A stretch of 35,820 nucleotides of DNA, taken from an uncultured Clostridium sp. Its GTDB lineage: Bacteria; Bacillota; Clostridia; TANB77; CAG-508. Below the pieces are notes generated by a model, which did not search any database, was not told the origin of the DNA, and was given only the letters and a program-made list of their open reading frames with translations. The stretch spans positions 1 to 35,820 of the forward strand of contig CANSOY010000009.1 of NCBI GenBank assembly GCA_947648765.1. The letters run 5' to 3'. The stretch's first letter is position 1; each line of letters begins with the position of its first letter. The translations under genes and the position numbers were made by a program. Positions 22,477 through 30,235 of the stretch are shown here, piece by piece.

Positions 22477-24292
22477 TCAAAACAATCGACCAAGACCCAT
22501 GCGACGTGGACCAATGCGCGGCGCAGCAGAAAAACCAAAAGATTTCAAAACCGCCATTAAAAAACTAATCCGATACAGCAAAACTTTCTGGCCAGCTATT
22601 CTAGTTGCTGTTATTTTAGCAGCGATTAGTTCGGTTATGACGATTGCAGGGCCAGACCAAATTAGTAAAATTACAGATGAGATAACCAAAGGACTTACCT
22701 CACAAACTAACTTGGAGCGAGTAACACAAATTGCCATTTTTGTTGGTTCGCTATATATCACAAGTGGACTATTAGGCTATGCACAAAGTTTTATTATGGC
22801 AACGATTACCCAAAAATTTAGCAAGAAAATGCGTAATGAGATTTCTAGCAAAATCAATAAATTGCCACTTAAATATTTTGATAACCATAGTTACGGCGAT
22901 ACACTATCCCGTGTAACCAATGACGTAGACACCATTGGACAGTCTATGAACCAAAGTATTGGTAGTTTAGTTTCTGCCATTACTACATTAGTTGGTGTCA
23001 TTTTCATGATGGTGATTACAAACTGGCAGATGGCATTAACAGCAGTGCTTGCAAGTTTGTTTGGATTTTCATTTATGTTCCAAATCTTAAAGAAATCTCA
23101 AAAATATTTTGACCGTCAACAAAGGGAACTAGGAGAACTAAATGGACACATTGAAGAAATGTATTCAGGTCATAATGTGGTACAGGTATATAACGGAGTA
23201 GAAGAGTCTAAGCGTGTGTTTGATGAGAATAATCAAAGATTGTTTACGAGTCTTCGAAAAAGCCAGTTCCTATCTGGCATGATGCACCCACTTATGAACT
23301 TTGTTGGTAATTTTGGCTATGTAGCAGTGTGTATCGTTGGTGCCTTGCTAACCATGAACCATGTGATTTCCTTTGGTGTAATTGTTGCGTTTATGATTTA
23401 CGTTCGACTATTTACCAATCCGCTTACCACGATTGCACAAGGAACCAGTAGTCTTCAATCAGCAGCAGCGGCAGCAGAGCGTCTGTTTGAATTTATTGAA
23501 GAAGCAGAACTTGCGGAAGAAAGTCACAAAACAAAAAGATTAGACCCGAAAGAAGTAAAAGGAGAAATTGAATTTGACCATGTTAAATTCTCCTATGACC
23601 CAGAAAAGGAAATTATTAAGGACTTTTCTGCGAAAGCAAAACCAGGGCAAAAGATTGCCATTGTAGGACCAACTGGCGCTGGTAAAACAACCATGGTAAA
23701 CCTACTTATGAGATTTTATGAGATAAATTCTGGTGAAATCCGTGTCGATGGAGTACCAATTCAAGAGATTACCAGAGAAAACGTCCATCAGCTATTTTGT
23801 ATGGTGTTACAAGATACTTGGCTTTTTGAAGGAACCATCAAAGAGAATATCCGCTACAACAAAAAGGATGTTTCAGATGAGCAAATTCAAGAAGCGTGCA
23901 AGGTAGTTGGAGTGGACCACTTTATCCGAAGCCTGCCAAAAGGATACGACTCCGTCATTGGAGATAATGACTCTATGTCAGCTGGGCAGAAGCAGTTGCT
24001 AACGATTGCCAGAGGTATGATTGAAGATGCACCATTCCTAATTTTAGATGAGGCAACTTCATCCGTTGATACCAGAACCGAGGAATTAGTACAAAAAGCA
24101 ATGGATAAACTAACCGAAGGTAGAACATCTTTCATTATTGCACACCGTCTTTCAACCATTAAAAATGCAGATTTAATTTTGGTAATGAAAGAGGGAAATA
24201 TTATTGAACAAGGAAACCACGAGGAGTTAATTGCACAAAATGGATTTTATGCAGATTTATATAACTCGCAGTTCGAAAGTATTATGGAGTAG
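22469..24292 (+). CDS. Heterodimeric ABC exporter, second subunit
   Basis: 607 aa. An Arg/Pro-rich N-terminal tail (NNRPRPMRRGPMRGAAEKP) precedes the exporter TM domain (six helices) and the ATPase domain. Walker A GPTGAGKTT, signature MSAGQKQLLTIARG (SAGQ in place of SGGQ), Walker B FLILDEATSSVD with catalytic E528. It thus supplies the intact Walker B while its partner supplies the consensus signature, as in BmrCD/TM287-288-like pairs. The start ATG overlaps the end of the first subunit. Substrate probably a lipophilic drug or lipid; not determinable. A terminator follows. Confidence 0.94.
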   Translation: MDNQNNRPRPMRRGPMRGAAEKPKDFKTAIKKLIRYSKTFWPAILVAVILAAISSVMTIAGPDQISKITDEITKGLTSQTNLERVTQIAIFVGSLYITSGLLGYAQSFIMATITQKFSKKMRNEISSKINKLPLKYFDNHSYGDTLSRVTNDVDTIGQSMNQSIGSLVSAITTLVGVIFMMVITNWQMALTAVLASLFGFSFMFQILKKSQKYFDRQQRELGELNGHIEEMYSGHNVVQVYNGVEESKRVFDENNQRLFTSLRKSQFLSGMMHPLMNFVGNFGYVAVCIVGALLTMNHVISFGVIVAFMIYVRLFTNPLTTIAQGTSSLQSAAAAAERLFEFIEEAELAEESHKTKRLDPKEVKGEIEFDHVKFSYDPEKEIIKDFSAKAKPGQKIAIVGPTGAGKTTMVNLLMRFYEINSGEIRVDGVPIQEITRENVHQLFCMVLQDTWLFEGTIKENIRYNKKDVSDEQIQEACKVVGVDHFIRSLPKGYDSVIGDNDSMSAGQKQLLTIARGMIEDAPFLILDEATSSVDTRTEELVQKAMDKLTEGRTSFIIAHRLSTIKNADLILVMKEGNIIEQGNHEELIAQNGFYADLYNSQFESIME

Positions 24293-24295
24293 AGG

Positions 24296-24322
24296 AAAGC
24301 AAGTAGGAATACTTGCTTTTTT
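24296..24322 (+). terminator. Intrinsic terminator of ABC operon
   Basis: A 10-bp stem AAAGCAAGTA (24296-24305) with TACTTGCTTT (24310-24319), loop GGAA, ends in T6. Confidence 0.9.
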
Positions 24323-24326
24323 CGAT

Positions 24327-24355
24327 TTGCTCATTTCTCAAAAATATGATATAGT
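24327..24355 (+). promoter_or_regulatory. Promoter of envelope/lipid operon
   Basis: TTGCTC (24327-24332), 17 nt, TATAGT (24350-24355), with a TG one base before the -10. It lies 5 bp after the terminator tail and 27 bp before the next start codon. Confidence 0.65.
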
Positions 24356-24382
24356 AAAAGGTATCATAATAAAGGAGTTTAT

Positions 24383-25255
24383 ATGGAAATCAAAAACTGG
24401 CTAAAGAATTACCGTAAGCGAGATGTAACGGTATATTTGGTGCTAAGAGCACTCGTTATTTTAACCATTATTGTACAGGCGTTTCGAGGAAATTGGGAAA
24501 ACGTGTTTCTCGGTATCCTAACCCTCGTGTTATTTTTAATTCCAAGTTTTATCGAGCATCGACTTAAAATTAAACTACCAGATACTTTGGAAATTATTAT
24601 TTTGCTCTTTATTTTTTCAGCAGAAATCTTGGGAGAAATCCAGAACTTTTATGGAATTTTCCGCCAATGGGACACCATCTTACATACGATTAACGGATTT
24701 CTATGTGCAGCAATTGGCTTTTCCTTAATCGATATTCTCAACCGCTCCAAAAGATTTCATACCCAAATGAGCCCAATTTTTGTGGCATTAGTGGCTTTTT
24801 GCTTCTCTATGACGATTGGTGTACTATGGGAATTCTTTGAATTTGGTATGGACGAAGTTTTCAAAACGGATATGCAAAAAGATCGAATGGTAAGTATGGT
24901 ATCTTCGGTAGAACTAAACGAAAATAAAGAAAATGTACCAGTCGTGATTCAAAAAATTGAAGAAACCAAAATCTTGGGAGAAATCAATGGAGAAAAGAAA
25001 GAACTTGTCCTATCTGGGGGATATTTAGATATTGGACTAAAAGACACCATGAAAGACTTATTGGTTAACTTTGTGGGAGCAGTTGTCTTTTCTTGTATTG
25101 GATTGTTATATATCAAAGATCGAGATGAATATAAATTTGCAGAGAATTTTATTCCAATTATGAAAACAGAAGAAGAAATTGAGGAAACAAAAAAAGAACT
25201 CGAAAGACTAGAAGCAGTACTAAAAGCGAAAAAAGAGAAGAAAAAGAAAAAATGA
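24383..25255 (+). CDS. Polytopic membrane protein, DUF2238/YjdF-like
   Basis: 290 aa with about five to six TM segments and a highly charged C-terminal tail (EEEIEETKKELERLEAVLKAKKEKKKKK, likely coiled coil). Conserved-looking polar motifs sit within the membrane part: WDTILHTINGFLCAAIGFSLID, GVLWEFFEFGMDEVF and IGLKDTMKDLLVNFVGA. These His/Asp/Glu positions recall DUF2238-like proteins and could bind a metal; function unknown. AAAGGAG precedes the ATG. It is 24 bp upstream of the UgtP-like gene and probably cotranscribed. Confidence 0.65.
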   Translation: MEIKNWLKNYRKRDVTVYLVLRALVILTIIVQAFRGNWENVFLGILTLVLFLIPSFIEHRLKIKLPDTLEIIILLFIFSAEILGEIQNFYGIFRQWDTILHTINGFLCAAIGFSLIDILNRSKRFHTQMSPIFVALVAFCFSMTIGVLWEFFEFGMDEVFKTDMQKDRMVSMVSSVELNENKENVPVVIQKIEETKILGEINGEKKELVLSGGYLDIGLKDTMKDLLVNFVGAVVFSCIGLLYIKDRDEYKFAENFIPIMKTEEEIEETKKELERLEAVLKAKKEKKKKK

Positions 25256-25279
25256 CAGAAGAAAAAGTGGGGAAAAAAT

Positions 25280-26416
25280 ATGGAAGAGAACAAGGAAAAA
25301 ATACTCGTACTATCCTGTGGAACTGGTGGGGGACACAATTCGGCAGGAAAAGCGATTGCAGAGGCGTTTCAAAAACGTGGTATTTGGTGTGACTTCAAAG
25401 AATATTTAGACATTATTAACCCAAAGGTAAAAAACTGTGTGAATAGCCTATATATTCGTTCAACGATTGGCAAAGGAAAAATCTTTAAAGTAACCTATCG
25501 CTTAGGAGAACTCTACCAAAAAACAAAGATAAAATCGCCAGTGTATGGCTTAAATAGCCTCAGCAAGCGAAAATTACAGCAATATATGATTGAGAACCAT
25601 TATCAATATGTGATAACCACCCATCTATTTGCAGCACAAGCCTTAACTACAATTAAGAGAAAATATCCCATCCATTTTTTAGCGGTTGCAACAGACTATG
25701 TGAGTATTCCGTTTTGGGAAGAAACCAATCCAGACTATTTTGTAATACCAAATGAAGAGCTAAAAGAAAGTTTTTGCAAAAGAGGCATCCCAGAAGAAAA
25801 ACTACTTCCATTTGGTATTCCCGTTTCCTTGCAAGTTGGCGAGAAAATAGATGTCAAAAAGCAAAAAGAAGAATTAGGACTTGCTCCAGAAAAACGACAT
25901 ATTCTAGTAGCAACAGGAAGTATGGGCTTTGGAAAAAATGAAGAAATGGTACAAGGGCTATTAACCCATAAAAAGCCAGAAGATATTCTAATTGTTGCTT
26001 GTGGTAGTAACGAGAAAATGAAGCAAGAATTAGAGGCAAAATTTGCAGGCAGAAAAGATTTTGTGCTATTATCCTACACCAATGAACTGATCCGCTATAT
26101 GCAAATTGCAGATGTCATCCTAACCAAACCAGGAGGGCTTACTACAACCGAAGTAGCAGCTATGCGAAAACCACTCGTACATACCATGCCAATTCCAGGT
26201 TGTGAAAACTTTAATGCAGAATATTTTGCACAAAAGGGAATGTCCTTGAAAAGTGAAAATGCAGAAGAAGTATGGCAAAATACCATTCGATTATTAGAAG
26301 ACAAAGCCCTACAAGAGCAAATGCTAGAAAACCAGAGAAAAGTAATCAATCCACAGGCAAGTGAAAAAATTGTGGATTTCGTGCAAAAAGAAATAAAGGA
26401 GTTTGAATTAGCATGA
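25280..26416 (+). CDS. UgtP/MGDG-synthase-like glycolipid glycosyltransferase
   Basis: 378 aa, GT28-type. N-terminal MGDG_synth domain: ILVLSCGTGGGHNSAGKAIAEAF, and YVITTHLFAAQALTTIKRKYP. C-terminal UDP-sugar domain: ILVATGSMGFGKNEEMVQGLL, ADVILTKPGGLTTTEVAAMRKPLVHTMPIPGCENFNAEYF. UgtP-like enzymes add glucose (or galactose) to diacylglycerol at the inner membrane face, giving glycolipids and the lipoteichoic acid anchor. The PGGLTTTE motif marks the nucleotide-sugar site. The 4-bp ATGA overlap with the PlsC-like gene supports a joint lipid role. Confidence 0.9.
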   Translation: MEENKEKILVLSCGTGGGHNSAGKAIAEAFQKRGIWCDFKEYLDIINPKVKNCVNSLYIRSTIGKGKIFKVTYRLGELYQKTKIKSPVYGLNSLSKRKLQQYMIENHYQYVITTHLFAAQALTTIKRKYPIHFLAVATDYVSIPFWEETNPDYFVIPNEELKESFCKRGIPEEKLLPFGIPVSLQVGEKIDVKKQKEELGLAPEKRHILVATGSMGFGKNEEMVQGLLTHKKPEDILIVACGSNEKMKQELEAKFAGRKDFVLLSYTNELIRYMQIADVILTKPGGLTTTEVAAMRKPLVHTMPIPGCENFNAEYFAQKGMSLKSENAEEVWQNTIRLLEDKALQEQMLENQRKVINPQASEKIVDFVQKEIKEFELA

Positions 26417-27168
26417 AAGAAATGACGGAAGAACTTTCCGAAAATGAAAATGTAATTGAATTATGGACTCCACTCGAAGCAAGCATTGACGAACATTATG
26501 AATATGAGCCGAGTAATCCGCTATTTCAGCTATGTTCTAACTTGTTATATTATGGTATTGCATTTCCGATTCTGACCATCTTAACGAAACTGCTATTTCA
26601 CTTGAAAATAGAGGGGAAAGAAAACTTAAAACAAGTGCAAGGAGGAGCCGTTAGTATTTCCAATCATGTGCATTTTTTAGATTGTGCCATGGTAGGCTTG
26701 GCTTGGGGAAAACGAAAAGTAGTCTATACCACGCAAGAGGAAAGCTTTCAAATCCCATTTGTACGAAAGTTAATCAAACTCTTAAATGCGATTCCAATTC
26801 CCAAAAGTTTGAAAAGCAAGAAAGCATTTATTCAGGCAGTTCATCATATATTAGGACAAGGAAAAGTCGTGCATTTTTATCCAGAAGCGGCTCTGTGGCC
26901 ATATTGCACGAAAATCCGAAAATTCAAAAATGGTGCTTTTGATTTCGCTATCAAAAACCAAATACCAGTGGTACCAATGGTATTCCATTTCCGCGAGGTA
27001 CAAGGTATCCGCAAAATGTGGAAGAAAAAGCCAGATATTACCTTAACCATTTTAGAGCCAATTTGGGAAAATGAACTTTCCCATATAGATGGTTTCAAAC
27101 AAACCATACAAGAGAAAATGAAAGAAGTAGTTTCAGAAGTAGAAGGGAGAAAAACAAGTAAAGTATGA
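26413..27168 (+). CDS. PlsC-like 1-acyl-glycerol-3-phosphate acyltransferase
   Basis: 251 aa. The catalytic NHxxxxD motif is NHVHFLD (about residue 79), following VSISNH. The second acyltransferase motif is FYPEAALWPYCTKIRKFKNGAFDFA, where EGTR is replaced by EAAL, an unusual variant seen in distant PlsC-like proteins. An N-terminal hydrophobic segment (LLYYGIAFPILTILTKLLF) would hold it at the membrane. It may acylate a glycolipid precursor rather than lysophosphatidate. It overlaps both neighbours by 4 bp. Confidence 0.85.
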   Translation: MKEMTEELSENENVIELWTPLEASIDEHYEYEPSNPLFQLCSNLLYYGIAFPILTILTKLLFHLKIEGKENLKQVQGGAVSISNHVHFLDCAMVGLAWGKRKVVYTTQEESFQIPFVRKLIKLLNAIPIPKSLKSKKAFIQAVHHILGQGKVVHFYPEAALWPYCTKIRKFKNGAFDFAIKNQIPVVPMVFHFREVQGIRKMWKKKPDITLTILEPIWENELSHIDGFKQTIQEKMKEVVSEVEGRKTSKV

Positions 27169-27746
27169 AAAAGATTTATCTTGTTTTAACATATACAGGC
27201 ACATGGCTTGCCAAAATCATTCGCCAGTATACTAAAAAGGAATATTCCCATATTTCCATTTCCTTGGATGAAAACTTACAAAGAATGTATTCTTTTGGAA
27301 GACACCACCCATATATCTTCTTTTGGGGAGGGTTTGTTCATGAGTCTGTTCATTACGGAACATTCAAACGCTTTTCCAAAACCAAAGCAGCCATTTATGA
27401 AATGCAAGTAACAGAAGAACAATATGAAAGAATGGCAGAGGAAATCAATGCATTCAAAAAGCAAAAAATGCTTTATCACTTCAACATCTTAGGACTTTTT
27501 GGAGTTGCCTTTCATAAAAGGCGTATCAAGAAAAACTACTATTACTGTGCGGAATTTATCCGCCATTTATTTGAAAAAGCAGGGGTTTTACAAGAACCAA
27601 TGCCGGAGGTTATTAAACCAGAAGACTTTCAGAAATTGCCAGGACTTCACCAAGTATATGAAGGAAATCTCAAGGTATACCAAGGGAGAAAAGACGAAGA
27701 AAGAAGCATCAAAAGGAAAAAAAGAAAAGATAACGGAACTGTCTAA
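27165..27746 (+). CDS. Permuted papain-like (YiiX/NlpC-P60 superfamily) protein
   Basis: 193 aa. Candidate catalytic residues are the His in YSHISISLD and the Cys in YYYCAEFIRHLFEKAG, with the His before the Cys as in circularly permuted NlpC/P60-like amidases (YiiX/YaeF). FVHESVHYGTF and ITGLFGVAF-like stretches support this fold. No signal peptide is visible. Permuted members often act on lipid or peptide amide bonds, which would fit an operon with UgtP- and PlsC-like enzymes. The Lys/Arg-rich C-terminus lies inside a terminator hairpin and overlaps the convergent gene by 4 bp. Confidence 0.7.
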   Translation: MKKIYLVLTYTGTWLAKIIRQYTKKEYSHISISLDENLQRMYSFGRHHPYIFFWGGFVHESVHYGTFKRFSKTKAAIYEMQVTEEQYERMAEEINAFKKQKMLYHFNILGLFGVAFHKRRIKKNYYYCAEFIRHLFEKAGVLQEPMPEVIKPEDFQKLPGLHQVYEGNLKVYQGRKDEERSIKRKKRKDNGTV

Positions 27747-27767
27747 GAGTTTCCGTTATCTTTTTTT
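27725..27767. terminator. Terminator shared by convergent genes
   Basis: AAAAGATAACGGAA (27725-27738) pairs with its complement (27751-27764) around a 12-nt loop, with a T-run on the plus strand and an A4 block on the left giving a shorter T-run leftward. The stop codons of both converging genes lie in the loop (27743-27746). Confidence 0.88.
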
Positions 27768-28249
27768 AAGTAATGATAGTATACATACAATTTATTTAGG
27801 AACGATTGAGCTACATTTTTCATAAGATATTGTTCTTCAGTCAAATCTTGTGAAGTGGTATATTCTTCTCCTGAAAAAGTGGATACAAAAGAGTCTTCCA
27901 ATACATCACAAAAATGGTTATAGGCAATATCTTCTGGTGAAGTGTCAAGTGCCAATCGAATTAACTTTTGAATATCGCTAATGGTATAAACTTGCTTCAA
28001 AAAGGTAATTACAAAAAGTTCAGCAATATGCAAGCGGGTATATTTTTTCTTAACTGGTGCTGCCATAATTTCATGTTTGACATAGTTGTTAATCATGGTT
28101 TTGGTAATGCACGGTTCTTCTAAAACAGGACGAAAAGTCTCTGGGATGGTTTCATTCATATAATTCAAAACTTGGTCCATATATAAATCAATATTCGGTA
28201 GTTCACTCCAACGAGGGATGTGAACCTTTGGAACAGATAATTCTAGCAT
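27743..28249 (-). CDS. DUF1836 protein (MerR-like HTH)
   Basis: 168 aa. DUF1836 signature: CITKTMINNYVKHEIMAAPVKKKYTRLHIAELFVITFLKQVYTISDIQKLI, a MerR-like DNA-binding fold found in Firmicutes and of unknown role. It opens with LELSVPKVHIPRWSELPNIDLYMDQVLNYMNE. I prefer the ATG at 28249: AGAGGTG lies 7 nt upstream, and the predicted RNA start (about 28273) leaves no leader for ATG 28267. It is divergent from the acyl-CoA synthetase, and an inverted repeat brackets its own promoter. Confidence 0.85.
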   Translation of the reverse strand: MLELSVPKVHIPRWSELPNIDLYMDQVLNYMNETIPETFRPVLEEPCITKTMINNYVKHEIMAAPVKKKYTRLHIAELFVITFLKQVYTISDIQKLIRLALDTSPEDIAYNHFCDVLEDSFVSTFSGEEYTTSQDLTEEQYLMKNVAQSFLNKLYVYYHYLKKDNGNS

Positions 28250-28269
28250 TGGTTTCACCTCTAGCATAA

Positions 28270-28310
28270 ATTTGACATTATCATAACATTTTTTGAACTA
28301 TGAGTCAAAT
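28270..28310 (-). promoter_or_regulatory. Promoter and inverted-repeat operator of DUF1836 gene
   Basis: On the minus strand: TTGACT (28308-28303), 17 nt, TATGAT (28285-28280). The repeat ATTTGAC (28270-28276) and GTCAAAT (28304-28310) places one arm over the -35 box and the other near +1, as expected for autoregulation with looping or a wide dimer. Confidence 0.6.
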
Positions 28311-28313
28311 CTA

Positions 28314-28342
28314 TTGCAGTTATTTCTGTCTTTTGATAACAT
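28314..28342 (+). promoter_or_regulatory. Promoter of acyl-CoA synthetase gene
   Basis: TTGCAG (28314-28319), 17 nt, TAACAT (28337-28342), with TATAGA just downstream (28345-28350) as an alternative -10. It begins 4 bp from the inverted repeat of the divergent DUF1836 promoter. Confidence 0.45.
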
Positions 28343-28373
28343 AGTATAGAAGACTAGATTGTGGGAGGATGAA

Positions 28374-30101
28374 ATGGAGAAAAGAAAGCCGAGACGAATC
28401 AAAGAAGTCGCAAATGTAAAGGAATTGTTAAAAGAGGCTGTAGAAAATTATGGCAACGAAGATGTATTTCAAATTAAACTGTCGCCAGTTACACAAAAAA
28501 AGGATATCCAATATCGAACCGTAACTTACCAAACGTTATGGGATGAAGTAATGGCATATGGAACCAAGTTATATGACCTAGGACTCAAAGAAAAGCGTGT
28601 TGCAATTCTAGGAAGAAACCAATACGGTTGGGTCGTAGCGCATCTTGCTAATTTATTAGGAGGAATGGTATCCATTCCATTGGATAAAGACTTGCAAGAC
28701 GAGGAGTTAGAAAGTTCCCTTGTACGAAGCAAAGCAGAGGTTTTTGTGTTTGATGCCAAATACATGGATAAAGTCCAAAAAATCCAACAAGAAAAGAAAA
28801 CGCAAGTGAAAACGTTTATCTGTATGACACCGCTAGAAGGATATATCGACTTGCCAAGTTTGATTGAGCAAGGAAAAGAATTGGTGGCAAAAGGCAAAAC
28901 AGAATTCTTAGATTATGAACCAGATGGAAAGAATATGAGTATCTTATTATTCACTTCTGGAACGACTTCAAAATCCAAAGCCGTTATGCTTTCTCAATAT
29001 GGAATTGTAACCAATATTTATGATATGCTTTTAGTGGAAAACTTTTATGAAGGAGATGTCAACATTGCCTTCTTACCATTTCACCACATTTTCGGCTCAA
29101 CCTGTATGCTGGTCATGCTAGCAGCAGGCGTCAAAACGGTATTCCCAGATGGACTTCGATATATTCAAACCAATTTGAAAGAATATGGTGTTAGTGTATT
29201 TGTTGGAGTACCAGTCTTAATCGACAAAATGTATAAAACGATTGAAAAAGAGATTGAAAGACAAGGAAAAACAAAACTCATTCAAGTAGCAACCAAAGTG
29301 AGCAATTTCCTTCTAAAACTCCATATCGATATTCGACGCAAGCTATTCAAGCAAATTTTAGATGCACTCGGTGGAAGATTAAGGTTTGTGGTATCTGGTG
29401 GAGCACCATTGGATAAACGAACAGCCGAAAAATTTGGCGAGTTTGGTATCTATATTGTACAAGGTTATGGCTTAACCGAAACTTCTCCAGTGCTTGCAGC
29501 AGAAGACGAGAAGCATCACAAAAGTGGTTCGATTGGAATTCCAATGAAACATGTTACCATTGAGATTGTCAATCCAGACGACAAAGGAATTGGAGAAATG
29601 CGTGCCAAAGGTCCAAATGTGATGTTGGGATATTATGAAAACGAAGAATTAACGAACGAAGTGCTAAAAGATGGCTGGTTCTATACAGGCGACTTGGCTT
29701 ACCGCGACAAAGATGGCGTTATCTTTATCACAGGTCGTAAAAAAGATATGATTGTACTTCGTAATGGAAAAAAAGTATTTCCAGAAGAATTAGAACTCTT
29801 AATTGGCCGCATCAAGGGTATAGAGGAGTCCATGGTATTTGGTATGCCAGAAGAGGATGATGAAAATGATGTGAAGGTATATGCAAAAGTGGTATACTTG
29901 CCAGAAGTTATGAAGGAAGCCTATGGACTAGAAGATGAGGATGCTATCCATCAAAAAATCTGGGAAGAGATTAAAAAAATTAACCAGACCTTGCCACCAT
30001 ACAAGTATATGAAAGGGCTTATCACAACCAAAGAGCCATTGATTAAAACAACAACCAATAAAGTAAAAAGACAAGAAGAAATGAAACTAATTTTGAAATA
30101 G
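28374..30101 (+). CDS. Long-chain acyl-CoA synthetase (AMP-binding)
   Basis: 575 aa. An ANL-superfamily enzyme: fatty acid + ATP + CoA gives acyl-CoA. The P-loop-like motif SILLFTSGTTSKSKAVMLS, the motif YGLTETSPVLA, and GWFYTGDLAYRDKDGVIFITGRKKDMIVLRNGKKVFPEELE are intact. The C-terminal catalytic lysine is in the TTTNKVKRQEEMK stretch. GGGAGG (28363-28368) fits ATG 28374 rather than the upstream in-frame TTG. It may supply acyl-CoA or acyl-ACP for the lipid genes at 24-27 kb. A terminator follows. Confidence 0.93.
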   Translation: MEKRKPRRIKEVANVKELLKEAVENYGNEDVFQIKLSPVTQKKDIQYRTVTYQTLWDEVMAYGTKLYDLGLKEKRVAILGRNQYGWVVAHLANLLGGMVSIPLDKDLQDEELESSLVRSKAEVFVFDAKYMDKVQKIQQEKKTQVKTFICMTPLEGYIDLPSLIEQGKELVAKGKTEFLDYEPDGKNMSILLFTSGTTSKSKAVMLSQYGIVTNIYDMLLVENFYEGDVNIAFLPFHHIFGSTCMLVMLAAGVKTVFPDGLRYIQTNLKEYGVSVFVGVPVLIDKMYKTIEKEIERQGKTKLIQVATKVSNFLLKLHIDIRRKLFKQILDALGGRLRFVVSGGAPLDKRTAEKFGEFGIYIVQGYGLTETSPVLAAEDEKHHKSGSIGIPMKHVTIEIVNPDDKGIGEMRAKGPNVMLGYYENEELTNEVLKDGWFYTGDLAYRDKDGVIFITGRKKDMIVLRNGKKVFPEELELLIGRIKGIEESMVFGMPEEDDENDVKVYAKVVYLPEVMKEAYGLEDEDAIHQKIWEEIKKINQTLPPYKYMKGLITTKEPLIKTTTNKVKRQEEMKLILK

Positions 30102-30106
30102 AGAGG

Positions 30107-30137
30107 AAAAGTAGATGGAAAGCCATCTACTTTTTTT
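30107..30137 (+). terminator. Intrinsic terminator of acyl-CoA synthetase gene
   Basis: A 12-bp stem AAAAGTAGATGG (30107-30118) with CCATCTACTTTT (30123-30134), loop AAAG, ends in T7. Confidence 0.92.
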
Positions 30138-30182
30138 CTTGTAAAAATTTCTAGCGGAATAGGAGAAAAAAAGAAAAACCTA

Positions 30183-30191
30183 TGATATAAT
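30183..30191 (+). promoter_or_regulatory. Extended -10 promoter of DUF2142 gene
   Basis: TGATATAAT (30183-30191) is a perfect extended -10 (TGnTATAAT). No -35 is recognisable at the right distance. Confidence 0.6.
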
Positions 30192-30235
30192 CTTGCTAAT
30201 AAAAAAGTGAATTTTGAGAAAAGGAGAAAAACACT

